From NCBI RefSeq assembly GCF_014274465.1, contig NZ_CP060394.1, positions 4,588,001 to 4,652,000 of the forward strand: a DNA stretch of 64,000 bases, given 5' to 3'. Shown one piece after another: positions 1 through 7,970 of the stretch. Positions within the stretch are counted from its first letter, which is position 1, and every line of letters starts with the position of its first letter. The notes beneath the pieces were generated by a model. That model was given only the letters and a program-made list of their open reading frames with translations. It made no database searches and was not told where the DNA came from. Position numbers and translations under genes: made by a program. The DNA is from Alloacidobacterium dinghuense (GTDB lineage: Bacteria; Acidobacteriota; Terriglobia; Terriglobales; Acidobacteriaceae).

Positions 1-1
1 G

Positions 2-190
2 TTTGCGGCCCTCGGTGACGATACGAATTGCGTGACGTGGTTGCAGAAAGCGGTACAGGAAAAATCGAGCGCGATGATTTACTTGAATATTGATCCGGTC
101 TTTGATCGCATGCGGGCAAATCCCAGCTTTCAAGCGATTGTGAAACAGATAGGCCTCACGCCGGAAATCGACGAAAAGAAGAAGATATAA
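2..190 (+). CDS. C-terminal end of a TPR-type protein (5' end outside window)
   Basis: An open frame enters from the left edge and stops at 188-190, giving 62 residues. The tail reads WLQKAVQEKSS, then a Y-L-x-IDPVFDRMR segment and F-x-x-IVKQIGL. This is the usual closing segment of the last TPR of acidobacterial TPR proteins (winged-helix or kinase sensors with TPR tails), where a 'W-L-x-K-A-x-x-x-R' helix precedes 'DP-x-FD-x-LR-x-DPRF'. The N-terminal part that would show which family it is lies outside the window. It is convergent with the ABC ATPase gene, with 4 bp between the stops. Confidence 0.6.
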   Translation, partial: FAALGDDTNCVTWLQKAVQEKSSAMIYLNIDPVFDRMRANPSFQAIVKQIGLTPEIDEKKKI

Positions 191-194
191 AGAC

Positions 195-902
195 CTATCG
201 CGCGGCCAGTTGGCCTCTGCCGGCTTCAATGCTGGTGATCTCACCATCGCGCATATGCAGGATCCGGTCTGCAATCGCCGCAGCCTCCGGATTGTGCGTG
301 ATCATCAATACTGTCTGCTTTAGTTCCCGATTCGAACGCAGAAGCATATCAAGAACGGCGTCAGAATTCTTGCTGTCGAGATTGCCGGTCGGCTCATCGG
401 CCAGCACAATCGCGGGATGGGTGACGAGTGCGCGCGCAAGGGCCACGCGTTGCTGCTCGCCGCCGGATAGTTCGGAAGGACGATGCTGCAGCCGTCCGCT
501 GATTCCAAGCAGCTGCGTCAGATGTTCCAGATATGCACGATCGAGCGGCTCTTTGCGTCCGGAGATCTCGTAGGCAATCTCGACATTCTGGATGGCCGTA
601 AGCGTGGGCAGAAGATTAAAACGCTGAAAAACAAATCCGATCTTTGTCTTTCGCATCCGCGTACGCTCAGAGTCGGTCAGAGAGCTGAAATCGGATCCAT
701 CAATGCTGACGTGCCCCGAAGTGGGTCGTGTCAATCCGCCAAGAATATAGAAGAGCGTCGACTTCCCGCTTCCCGAGGGTCCGACAATGCTGACAAATTC
801 CCCGGACTCGATCGTGAACGAAACGTTGCGAAGGGCTGGAACATCAATTTTTCCAGTGCGATAAACCTTCGACAGGTTTTCTGCGGTGATGATGGGCTGC
901 AC
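195..902 (-). CDS. ABC transporter ATP-binding protein, LolD/MacB type
   Basis: A 235-residue nucleotide-binding subunit. Walker A GPSGSGKST is at 41-49, the signature LSGGEQQR at 145-152, Walker B IVLADE at about 165-170 and the switch histidine at 203 (MITHN). The 'PTGNLD' after Walker B and the short length place it in the LolD/MacB/FtsE-like group that works with FtsX-type permeases in lipoprotein release, macrolide export or envelope maintenance. No permease is adjacent: the next gene on the same strand upstream is a receiver protein. The exact transported substrate cannot be told. The start at 902 is preceded by no other in-frame candidate giving a better N-terminus. Confidence 0.9.
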   Translation of the reverse strand: MQPIITAENLSKVYRTGKIDVPALRNVSFTIESGEFVSIVGPSGSGKSTLFYILGGLTRPTSGHVSIDGSDFSSLTDSERTRMRKTKIGFVFQRFNLLPTLTAIQNVEIAYEISGRKEPLDRAYLEHLTQLLGISGRLQHRPSELSGGEQQRVALARALVTHPAIVLADEPTGNLDSKNSDAVLDMLLRSNRELKQTVLMITHNPEAAAIADRILHMRDGEITSIEAGRGQLAAR

Positions 903-934
903 TCTTTGATTGTAAATGCAGCCCCATCTTCCGT

Positions 935-1366
935 TTATGCGAGCGCGGCCGCCGGCTCGTGTTCTGGTACCTCATGATAGGGGCGCATCACCTTCTTCGG
1001 TCCACGCTTGCGGGCAATCATGATGCGAATGCGTTCGAGCATCTCAAGGGGCGTGCAGGCACCTTTGGGCAGAAACGCATCGGCGCGGTTCGCGCGATCA
1101 AAGGCTTTCACCGTTCCGCTGACGAGAATCATCGGCACTTCGGGCGTGATCTCCTTCATGCGGCGAACCAGTTCGTTTCCATCCATCTGCGGCATGAGCA
1201 GATCGCTCAACACAAGGTCGATTCCGCCGCTGCGGAAGATATCGAGAGCTTCTTCTGACGAAAGCGCAGTAATCACGCGGTATCCACGGGTTTCCAGGAG
1301 AAATTTACGAACGGAGAGGGCCTGTTCATTGTCGTCAACGCAGAGAATTACTTTTCTGGGCCTCAT
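935..1366 (-). CDS. Single-domain response regulator (CheY-like receiver)
   Basis: 143 residues, essentially one receiver domain with a short proline/alanine-rich tail. The acidic pair is D11-D12, the phosphoacceptor D55 (LSDLLMP), the conserved Ser in LVSGT and the lysine K101 (LPKG). No output domain. I start it at the ATG at 1364-1366 because AAGGAAG lies directly upstream on the minus strand; the longer frame to 1420 has no such site. It lies 32 bp upstream of the ABC ATPase on the same strand and could be cotranscribed. No histidine kinase is next to it, so the partner is unknown. Confidence 0.85.
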   Translation of the reverse strand: MRPRKVILCVDDNEQALSVRKFLLETRGYRVITALSSEEALDIFRSGGIDLVLSDLLMPQMDGNELVRRMKEITPEVPMILVSGTVKAFDRANRADAFLPKGACTPLEMLERIRIMIARKRGPKKVMRPYHEVPEHEPAAALA

Positions 1367-1923
1367 AAACTTCCTTACTGCTCCGCGAGCCATGGCGAAG
1401 CGGTTAATGAGGGCGAACACACTTCCAGTGTGCGAGCCCGCGGGGGGTTACGTCGGGCCGCAATCCATTTATGTAAAGACGAGGCCCGGCTTTCCGCGCC
1501 GCGTGGAGGTCTTTTTAGAAAAACAAATCATCCTCCACGCAATATGCGCGGCGCCGCGTTCCCGTCTCAAGCGGGATGCGGTTGAACCAAAGAGCGGGCA
1601 TGGTTGCCGGCGCAACAACCAGGCAACCACTGCGGTGCTTGCGCGTTTCTCGGGATACATTCCGGAAGGTGGCAGGCTATGCAATAGATGCCGCAAGCGC
1701 ACATGTCTGCGCACTCTGGCTCTCATTCAGTTGTCAGTAATCGGCGAAAGTTGCGAACCAAAATTCCGGAACGCTTGCCAAGAGTACGAAGGGCAGCGTC
1801 GCGTGTAAACAGGGAAGATGAAGCGAAGAAGCCGTGAATTTTTTACTGGAGATTCACTGAATTTTGATTTTGCAGCGTCTTTATTGACGATGCGCGATAG
1901 AAGGCCTGTTGAAAGCATGTGAA
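1367..1923. other. Gene-free stretch
   Basis: About 560 bp between the receiver gene and phzF. Short frames exist on both strands but none has a convincing start, ribosome site or recognisable protein. A weak imperfect hairpin with arms GTGAAT/ATTCAC lies near 1834-1857, downstream of the phzF stop, and could help end that transcript. Nothing else is seen. Confidence 0.4.
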
Positions 1924-2811
1924 TCATTCAAGGAAAAAGCGTCCTTTTGCTACGAAAACAGTGCTGCCTCCAACCCGCACTTCCCGAACTGAAACTCCAT
2001 CGAATTTCGCGCGCACGTCGATCATGCTCGGTCGGCCCATTTCAATGCCCTGGCGAATGTGCAACTGTTCATCCGATGCCGCAAAGCCGTGATGCACAAG
2101 ATAGGAAATTGCGCAGCCCGCGGCAGATCCAGTGGCTGGATCTTCGCCGTTATAGAACTGCATCCGCGCGCGCCAAATGCCTTTCAGCTCGGGCGCAATG
2201 CAGTAAAAGAATTTCGCATCCTTGTCGCTCAGGTACTCTTCCGCCGCAGCTGCCGGAATGCGCAATTGAGAGAGTGCGTCGACAGCGCGAAACGGCACGA
2301 TGCAGTAAGGCAGTCCCGTTGAGACCGTCTGCACCGGCATCTCCATCGCCAGGTCATCAGCCTTCACCCCAATGGCGCGCGCGACTTCGATGTGATCATG
2401 CAACTGTCCGAAGATAGGATCGGGCTGGGTCATCTCGCCATGTACTGCTCCATTCAAGGGCGGCGAAAATCGTACACTCACCGGGCCGACATTCAACTCA
2501 AGCTCGATTGATTCGCAATCAGCGTATTCGGGAAGATGCTGCCGAATAAACGTGCTGGTACCAAGCGTCGGGTGCCCTGCAAAGGGCAATTCTTCCTGCG
2601 TCGTAAAGATGCGAACGCGCACGCCGCGCAGCTTCTCCATTTCAGGAGAGCGGCGAACGATGAAGGTCGTCTCGGAGAGGTTGGTCTCCTTCGCAATCTT
2701 CTGCATTTCCTCCTGCGTCAGGTCGCCGGCATTCTCGAAGACGGCAAGCTGGTTCCCGTGAAACGGGGTATCGGTGAAAACATCGCAGAGATGGTAATCG
2801 AAAGCACGCAT
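1924..2811 (-). CDS. PhzF-family isomerase/epimerase-like protein
   Basis: 295 residues, the usual length for the PhzF family (diaminopimelate-epimerase fold). The N-terminus reads 'DVFTDTPFHGNQLAV' with the catalytic-position glutamate E47 (LSETTF). The two active-site glycine loops are visible as PFAGHPTLGT (about 77-86) and DPATGSAAG near residue 225. In phenazine producers PhzF isomerises a dihydro-hydroxyanthranilate; most genomic members, like this lone copy with no phz neighbours, act on unknown substrates. It is presumably cytosolic. The gene stands alone on the minus strand, divergent from the peroxiredoxin. Confidence 0.9.
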   Translation of the reverse strand: MRAFDYHLCDVFTDTPFHGNQLAVFENAGDLTQEEMQKIAKETNLSETTFIVRRSPEMEKLRGVRVRIFTTQEELPFAGHPTLGTSTFIRQHLPEYADCESIELELNVGPVSVRFSPPLNGAVHGEMTQPDPIFGQLHDHIEVARAIGVKADDLAMEMPVQTVSTGLPYCIVPFRAVDALSQLRIPAAAAEEYLSDKDAKFFYCIAPELKGIWRARMQFYNGEDPATGSAAGCAISYLVHHGFAASDEQLHIRQGIEMGRPSMIDVRAKFDGVSVREVRVGGSTVFVAKGRFFLE

Positions 2812-3021
2812 GCCGATAGTTTCGCAGACTCGACAAACGTTCGAACGCCGTCTTTCGGCTTAGCTAGAAAGACTACGCTGGCGCGATTGACACGCCAGCA
2901 GCCACCGGCTATCCTGATCCACAGGATGAACGGCTTGGCTCCAACCCGTATGTGTATGTGCTGCTGCTGTAGCTGCGCCATGCGGGTGTGTTCCTAGAGC
3001 GAAGTCTGAACGCCAAAGCTC

Positions 3022-3061
3022 GAAAACGCCCACCCGCAGAGACCTGCCGAGGTGGGTTTTC
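3022..3061. terminator. Hairpin with A-run and T-run, terminator-like
   Basis: Arms GAAAAC..CCACC and GGTGGGTTTTC pair apart from a GC bulge, around a loop of about 16 nt. It has A on one side and T on the other, so it could terminate in either direction. It sits between divergent genes, about 47 bp upstream of the peroxiredoxin start, so on the plus strand it would lie in that gene's leader and could act as an attenuator. Confidence 0.4.
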
Positions 3062-3107
3062 TATTTCAAAGGAAAGATAGGGATTTGCCCGAAGAGGAAG
3101 AAGCGAA

Positions 3108-3767
3108 ATGTCACTGCGGATCAACGATGTTGCACCAGACTTTATGGCAGAAACAACGCACGGCACGCTCCACTTTCATGAGTGGATCGGCGATAACTGG
3201 GCAGTGCTCTTCTCCCATCCAAAGGATTTCACGCCTGTCTGCACAACTGAGCTGGGAGCGGTCGCCGGTCTGGAGGCCCAGTTCGCGCAACGCGGAGCCA
3301 AGGTCATTGGACTAAGCGTGGATAAAGTGAGTGATCACACCAACTGGCTCAAGGACATTCATGACGTGACCGGAAACGCCGTCAATTACCCCATCATCGG
3401 AGACCCGGAACTGAAAGTTGCCAAGCTCTATGACATGCTGGCGGCGGAGGCGGGCGATAGCTGTGAAGGACGCACGCCGGCCAACAATGCTCCAGTGCGT
3501 ACAGTGTTCGTCATCGGCCCGGATAAGCGCATCAAGCTAACGCTCGCCTATCCCATGACGACTGGCCGCAACTTCGACGAGATTATCCGTGTGATTGATT
3601 CCATCCAGCTCACGGCCAAGCACAAAGTGGCGACACCGGCGAACTGGCAACAGGGCGGGGACGTCATCATTACTGGCGCCGTCTCGAATGAAGAAGCCGA
3701 TAAGATTTTCCCGGGCTACAAAACAGTTAAGCCGTACCTGCGCACCGTCGCGCAGCCGGCAGAGTAG
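3108..3767 (+). CDS. 1-Cys peroxiredoxin, Prx6 type
   Basis: 219 residues, typical Prx6 length (a thioredoxin fold plus C-terminal extension). The peroxidatic motif is TPVCTTE with CysP at 45, Thr42 in the same loop, and the conserved active-site arginine in APVRTVF. The C-terminal extension with 'PYLRTV' is the Prx6 hallmark. The enzyme reduces hydrogen peroxide, alkyl hydroperoxides or peroxynitrite in the cytosol at the expense of thiols. A second cysteine in GDSCEG is not at the resolving position of typical 2-Cys enzymes. A purine-rich stretch (GAGGAAGAAG) sits ahead of the ATG. The gene is single. Confidence 0.93.
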   Translation: MSLRINDVAPDFMAETTHGTLHFHEWIGDNWAVLFSHPKDFTPVCTTELGAVAGLEAQFAQRGAKVIGLSVDKVSDHTNWLKDIHDVTGNAVNYPIIGDPELKVAKLYDMLAAEAGDSCEGRTPANNAPVRTVFVIGPDKRIKLTLAYPMTTGRNFDEIIRVIDSIQLTAKHKVATPANWQQGGDVIITGAVSNEEADKIFPGYKTVKPYLRTVAQPAE

Positions 3768-3817
3768 TCCATTCATTTTAAAAATCCGCCGCACGCAGCT
3801 GCCGTGGCGGATCGAGA

Positions 3818-3893
3818 GCACCGGTGGCGAAGTGGCTAACGCGCTGGTCTGCAAAACCAGTATTCGCGGGTTCAATTCCCGCCCGGTGCTCCA
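3818..3893 (+). tRNA. tRNA-Cys (anticodon GCA)
   Basis: A 76-nt cloverleaf. Acceptor GCACCGG pairs with CCGGTGC; the anticodon stem CTGGT/ACCAG closes the loop CTGCAAA with GCA at 34-36; the T stem GCGGG/CCCGC closes TTCAATT. The discriminator is U, typical for tRNA-Cys, and the CCA end is encoded (3891-3893). Its 3' half serves as the left attachment site of the island that follows. Confidence 0.95.
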
Positions 3894-3895
3894 TT
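3848..3895 (+). repeat. attL: 48-bp core inside tRNA-Cys
   Basis: Covers the anticodon loop to the CCA end plus two bases. It matches 22646-22693 in direct orientation at 47 of 48 positions; the difference is A at 3859 versus C at 22657. Similarity continues as TTTAAATCAA versus TTAAATCAA after a one-base gap. Confidence 0.9.
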
Positions 3896-3988
3896 TAAAT
3901 CAATGGTTTATGTTGATTCTTGAATCGCCGCAACACCATCGAAAACCATTTTAAGATACACTTCGTCAGTTTTCCCTCAAGGACGACG

Positions 3989-4310
3989 GTGCGAATCAAG
4001 AGAAATCGCTATCAACAGGGCAGCATCCGCAAGGTGCGTCGCGCCAAGGGTTTTGCCTGGGAGTTCCGTTATTACGTCAACGAAAATGGCAAGCGGAAGC
4101 TTCGGGCGGAGACTTTTGATCCCAAGATCTACAAGACAGAATCGGATGTTCGGAAGGCGCTCGAACCTCAGATTCTGAGGCTTAACAGAGGAACGAATTA
4201 CGGACTCTCTGCTGGGGTCACCTTCGGCGCGCTTTTGGATCGATACATTGCCGAGGAGATGCCTGCTCGTAAGTCCACCCGAGAGTCCTATCTCTCACTG
4301 ATCAGAAATC
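3989..4310 (+). pseudogene. Truncated tyrosine recombinase (phage-type integrase), N-terminal part only
   Basis: From a GTG at 3989, preceded by AAGGA, the frame codes for about 107 residues. They read as the N-terminal arm-binding domain (RYQQGSIRKV, then 'WEFRYYVNENGK') followed by the start of the SAM-like core-binding domain (TFGALLDRYI, then 'KSTRESYLSLI'). The similarity ends near 4310. The frame runs on to 4732 but only as the shadow of the minus-strand regulator. The whole catalytic domain (R..H-x-x-R..Y) is missing. The position right after tRNA-Cys identifies it as the element's own integrase. Confidence 0.75.
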
Positions 4311-4368
4311 AATCTTCGACCTCAATGGGGCAGCCATCTTTTGCTAGAGATAAAGTAGCGAAGCGGCT

Positions 4369-4932
4369 TCAATGGTCGGATTGCTTTCTTTTCTTAGGTA
4401 GGCTTCGTGGCAGACTTTCAGCCATGGCGAGAGCCGCCTGCGATTCTCCTTTCAGCAGGGCCTTCGCAGCAGCGGATCGCAGCGTGCGATACCACCTAGC
4501 AAGTGGAGCGGACGCATCTGACGAATCGTCCTCTTCGATCGACTCAATCGCGTCAGTTTTCTTATGTGCAGATTCCCGAAGGAACTCGATGGCAAGGCGT
4601 CGTTCCCCACCCGCCCATAAAGCCACAAGCGCCACGCGAAGGTCGGCATCGAGATCGCCGCTGGGCCCATCCTCGAGCAAGGTACGCCAGCCAGCGTTGA
4701 GGAGTTTTTTTCCCGTTGCTGTGATTTTGTGATCCGTGCGGCCCCGAGGGCCGGGCTTTCCCTGGCGTACGCATCCCGCGTCCAAAAGTCTCTGTAGTGC
4801 AGGGATCGTTGCACCAGGGGAAAGTCCGGCCATCTTTTGTAGATCGTACGGAGTCGAAATGCCGCTATCGATCAATGCCAACACAAATAGGTCGAGGTCA
4901 GTTCGGCGGCGCCTGTCACGAGTCTCAGACAT
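4369..4932 (-). CDS. PadR-like winged-helix transcriptional regulator
   Basis: 187 residues. Residues 12-75 look like a PadR-type winged helix: 'DLFVLALIDSG-x-x-TPYDLQK-x-AGLSPGA' followed by a recognition-helix region and 'GPRGRTDHKITATGKKLL' as the wing. The C-terminal 100 residues are helical with an acidic insert (EDDSSD), like the PadR dimerisation tail but longer than usual. It probably binds DNA as a dimer, targets unknown. It lies antisense to the dead end of the integrase frame, suggesting that a rearrangement brought it in and cut the integrase. Confidence 0.65.
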   Translation of the reverse strand: MSETRDRRRRTDLDLFVLALIDSGISTPYDLQKMAGLSPGATIPALQRLLDAGCVRQGKPGPRGRTDHKITATGKKLLNAGWRTLLEDGPSGDLDADLRVALVALWAGGERRLAIEFLRESAHKKTDAIESIEEDDSSDASAPLARWYRTLRSAAAKALLKGESQAALAMAESLPRSLPKKRKQSDH

Positions 4933-4959
4933 GTGCCACCAGTATACGAAGCTGAGCGA

Positions 4960-5715
4960 TTATGTCCGAGCCCAGAGTGATGTTTCCTGTAGCACCCTAT
5001 TCTGAAGCTCCTCCTGTCGTGGGAGACAAAGAACCAGCCAGCGAGCCAGCCATTCCGCCCAGTAGTCTGGATTGGGTATGAAATCTCCCCATTTTGACTT
5101 GTCAGGACAGGCGGCAGGAAGCAGTTGGGTAGGCGTCGCGGTCGGTACGGGATAGTGCTGGATCGATGAGCGCCCCTGATAAAGATGCTTGCCAGCTTCG
5201 TGCAATACGTATTCGAGTTCGTTCAGCACCATGCGCTCGTCCGCGACCCAGAGCTTCAGTGCCTTCAGGATGCGGCGCACGTGAAGCTCGAGGCTTTCAG
5301 TGTTGTCAGGGTTATATGCCGGCCTGATCTTCTTGGGCTTCTTCGGTCGTTCTTTCTTAACTGGCCGCTCGTGTTCGGGGGTTTCCAGATACTTCCGATC
5401 GCGGCGAACAGTGCCCTCATCGACGGCGAGTTCCTTGCCAATAGCACGATTTGATTTGCAGCTCTAATCAGTACTTGTCGTTGTGCCAGCGAAGTGCTGT
5501 TCAAGAAGACACGTCATACGAGACGGATCGGAGAGATCGGCATGGCAAAGGCGATTTGTGTTCCAGACGGTTACAAGATCCGCTGCCACACCGCGCGGCG
5601 TCGGCGGTTGGGGACAGTAGCGAGCCAAGGCTGCAGATGCGTAAATGAAAAACAGTGCTCGGGCTTCAATTGGAAGCCGATCAAAAGGCAAATGCGAAGA
5701 AGTGGTGTTCACCAT
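4960..5715 (-). pseudogene. Helix-turn-helix protein interrupted by an in-frame TAG
   Basis: One minus-strand frame from an ATG at 5715 to a stop at 4960 is broken only by a TAG at 5464-5466. After the stop it gives 'KSNRAIGKELAVDEGTVRRD', a clear helix-turn-helix of the type seen in ParB-like or phage regulators, then a lysine/proline linker and a helical C-terminus (LKLWVADERMVLNELEY) with tryptophan-rich end. Before the stop are 83 residues without recognisable features. TAG differs by one base from CAG (Gln), so this may be a recent nonsense mutation or an alternative start lies downstream of the TAG. No good ATG or GTG with a ribosome site is seen between the TAG and the HTH. Confidence 0.5.
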
Positions 5716-6021
5716 ACTGCGATTGTGACCGATTACTGATTTTCACCAAATACTCGCGCCATTCGCATTCCATACATCGCGTTCGCATTGCTCGATCTAG
5801 ATGCAGGTTGCCTATCCAGGCAACTGATCCCCTGAGATCAATAACACCCTTCTCAAACCCTATAAAACCTCAACTCCCCGGCATCCTGCGTGCCTATTCA
5901 CTTCAACCATTCCGCGGTGAGATCACCGCGGAATGATGGACATTATTCGCGGGCCGGAGGGGAATCCCAGCGCATTGACATTGCTTCAGCCTTCTCTCGG
6001 ACCCATCCGCTAAAGAGCGCG
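5716..6021. other. Gene-free stretch with a perfect palindrome
   Basis: About 300 bp without a supported gene. Its only clear feature is the inverted repeat at 5908-5935. A hexanucleotide-scale repeat (GCATTCCATACATCGCGTTCGCATTGC region, about 5766-5792) looks like chance. Confidence 0.4.
5908..5935. repeat. 13-bp perfect inverted repeat, 2-nt spacer
   Basis: CATTCCGCGGTGA at 5908-5920 and TCACCGCGGAATG at 5923-5935. There is no T-run, and the spacer is too short for a normal hairpin loop, so it is more like a dimeric protein site or a remnant element end than a terminator. Confidence 0.6.
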
Positions 6022-6318
6022 CTATCCGTTGCCCATCTGGAAGACGTTTTCGATGTAGTTCTTATCGCCGCCGGCGGTGACCGGGTTGCCGTTGATGTAG
6101 CCGAGGATTGCCTGCTCACCGTTCTTGAGCCCGAGAACCTCTTCGATGGACTTGCCCTGGAAGCGCTCCCAGCCATGAACGCGCGACTCAACCACATCGT
6201 ATTCGGCCATACGCTCTACGTTCATGCCGTAGAGGTTGTTGCGCATCAGGAAGCCGCCTTCACCGAGATAGCGTGTCTTGCGCAAGAGTTTGGATCCGTC
6301 GTTGTAAGGGGGAAACAA
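6022..6318 (-). CDS. Unrecognised fragment partly inside the inverted repeat
   Basis: 98 residues, not recognised. The N-terminal 25 codons (PYNDGSKLLRKTRYLGEGGF) lie in repeat copy A and recur at copy B (13240-13324, plus strand), where the frame is cut off after 'GGFLMP'. The rest is polar and acidic with 'RMAEYDVVESRVHGWERF' and 'GYINGNPV'. There is no signal peptide or membrane segment. The coding pattern looks real but the start is uncertain and the protein is probably the tail of a larger gene that lost its 5' part when the repeat formed. It is divergent from the recombinase, with the palindrome at 6326-6344 between them. Confidence 0.4.
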   Translation of the reverse strand: MFPPYNDGSKLLRKTRYLGEGGFLMRNNLYGMNVERMAEYDVVESRVHGWERFQGKSIEEVLGLKNGEQAILGYINGNPVTAGGDKNYIENVFQMGNG

Positions 6319-6325
6319 ACTCTTT

Positions 6326-6344
6326 ACATATCTCAGATATATGT
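6326..6344. promoter_or_regulatory. Palindrome upstream of recombinase (possible res/operator site)
   Basis: ACATAT and ATATGT, separated by 7 nt, lie 22 bp before the recombinase ATG in an AT-rich patch. Serine resolvases bind such imperfect palindromes (res subsites) next to their own gene and repress themselves there. It is identical in copy B (13223-13241). Confidence 0.4.
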
Positions 6345-6365
6345 GATAACCTGGTTTCCTTTTAT

Positions 6366-6812
6366 ATGAAGCGCGCCGCCCTGTACATGCGGGTCTCCAC
6401 CCTCGATCAGCACCCCGAAACCCAGCTCTACGAGCTCCGGCAGATGGCTCAGCAGCGCGGCTTCCATATCGTCGAGGAGTACACCGACAGGATTTCCGGT
6501 GCCAAGGCCAGGAGACCGGGCCTCGATGCCCTGATGCGTGATGCCCGCCGCGGCCGCTTCGACGTCATCTTGGTCTGGGCCTCGGATCGCATCGCCCGGT
6601 CGGTGAAGCATCTCCTTGATCTGCTCGATGAGTTCAATCGGCTCAACATCGAGTTCGTCAGCTTCCGCGAGCAGATCGACACCGGCGGTCCGCTGGGCCG
6701 CGCCATTGTCGTCATCATCGGGGCCATCGCAGAGCTCGAACGCAACCTCATCCTCGAACGGGTGCGCTGTCTCAAACGGCCTCCAAAAACCCGCCCGCTA
6801 AACCCCGCCTAA
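6366..6812 (+). CDS. Serine recombinase, catalytic domain only (copy A)
   Basis: 148 residues of the resolvase/invertase catalytic domain. The nucleophile serine is in 'MRVSTLDQ' (Ser10), followed by the conserved 'ISGAKARRPGLDAL', the arginines of 'WASDRIARS', and the E-helix 'GRAIVVIIGAIAELERNLI'. Family members continue after 'ERV-R-A-G-' into a linker and a HTH domain. Here the sequence turns into 'RCLKRPPKTRPLNPA' and stops, so the DNA-binding part is missing. The start ATG is internal to the repeat. Copy B is identical in protein sequence. Without the HTH it probably cannot recombine by itself. Confidence 0.85.
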   Translation: MKRAALYMRVSTLDQHPETQLYELRQMAQQRGFHIVEEYTDRISGAKARRPGLDALMRDARRGRFDVILVWASDRIARSVKHLLDLLDEFNRLNIEFVSFREQIDTGGPLGRAIVVIIGAIAELERNLILERVRCLKRPPKTRPLNPA

Positions 6813-7072
6813 TCCATACCCCAAACTCCCCCTCCCGCCTGTTTCAGAAGGTGTGGGTTGTGTTACAGCATGAATCTTTGGCTTGCACCGAGCCGAGAAT
6901 TACTCTGAGCCTCCAAACAGTGGGAATTTCACTGACGTCCTCACGCGTTTGCATCTTTGTTGGCAGTTGATCGCACATCGGTGCTATCGCATCGAAACGT
7001 GTCTTTGGGACAAAGAAGATTGCGGAGCCAGGAAATAGCATCAAAGAAAGTCGAGAAGCGATAAAGTCCTTG

Positions 7073-7584
7073 ATGCCTCCTACACGATTTACGCGCCGAG
7101 ACCTGCTGAAGATCGGAGTCGCAGCTGGTGCAGCAGAGATGCTAGGAGGGATCCTTTCTGGATGTGGTGGGCACAGGTCCCGGAACCGTCTGTAGTGGGG
7201 AACCCAGCGATAGCCGGTCCCCTTGGACTCGGCTTTCGAGTGCCAATGTTGATCATCTCTCCCTTCAGCCGAGGCGGTTTTGTTTCATCGGACCTGTTCG
7301 ATCACACCTCGGTTCTTCGCTTTCTTGAGACACGATTCGGGGCTGAAGTGCCGAACCTGACTGCATGGCGTCGCTCAACAGTAGGCGATATGACGAGCGC
7401 CTTCAACTTCATCAAGCCTGACACATCCATTCCCACATTGCCCTCAACCGTCGCAGGCCTTCCGTCAACCATCGCCGAATGCGTTAACAACCTGGCGGCC
7501 TTTTCTGCGTACCAACTTCCCACTCCGCAAGTTATGCCAACCCAAGAAGACGGTTCGGCAATTCGGCCGAGTGGCGCCTGTTAA
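7073..7584 (+). pseudogene. Phospholipase-C-type phosphoesterase with internal deletion
   Basis: From the ATG at 7073 the frame gives a Tat signal (TRRDLLKIG, then an Ala-rich segment and GGILSGCGG) and stops at 7193. From about 7165, in another frame, comes the C-terminal segment of the alkaline-phosphatase-like phospholipase C family: 'GLGFRVPMLIISPFSRGGFV', 'FDHTSVLRFLETRFG', then 'LTAWRRSTVGDMTSAFNF', ending at 7584. The roughly 350 residues normally between them, with the metal and catalytic threonine sites, are gone. Intact relatives are exported by Tat and cleave phosphate esters. Non-functional here. Confidence 0.75.
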
Positions 7585-7970
7585 GTAAATCGACCTTGAA
7601 TGGCCGATCTACATGGGGTTGAGTCCGCAGCCGATTAGGTCTATCCAAACGTCCGCACGCGGGAAAAATGACCAGACCGGTCGTTGAAATCTCGCAGCTC
7701 GCCCTGGCATCAGTTGCCGAAAAGAAAACTCTTCTCATCTGAGCTTGTGAACAGCAGGTGAATTTCAGATGAAACAATTGCGAACGGCCACTCTCCTTAA
7801 CTTTCACTTAAGTTAAACCTCCCTACGCTGAAACCACGCCACTCACAGTAAAGCGTTTGTCCTGGGGATCCGCCGCCACTGCTAATCCAAGAGAGGCTAC
7901 CAAGACAGAGATAGATCCAAACAAGACTCACGCAATGAACCCGGCAACCTTTTGGGGAGGTTAATCGAGT
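7585..7970. other. Upstream region of the TonB receptor
   Basis: 386 bp without a supported gene. It holds an inverted repeat at 7797-7816 and, just before the receptor ATG, GGGGAGG as ribosome site. No convincing -35/-10 pair was found. Confidence 0.4.
7797..7816. promoter_or_regulatory. Inverted repeat, possible operator for the TonB receptor
   Basis: TTAACTT (7797-7803) and AAGTTAA (7810-7816) with a 6-nt spacer, about 155 bp before the receptor start. Symmetry and AT-richness fit a dimeric regulator site; the regulator is unknown. Confidence 0.3.

Larger units (their letters stand above)
6243..6868 (+). repeat. 626-bp inverted repeat, copy A
   Basis: Pairs with 12699-13324 in opposite orientation over the same 626 bp with about four base differences by eye (near 6277, 6321-6324 and 6349). 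It holds the 5' part of the fragment above, a palindrome, the truncated serine recombinase and about 56 bp after its stop. Similarity stops abruptly at GCATCAGG on one side and GTGTTACAG on the other. Confidence 0.92.
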
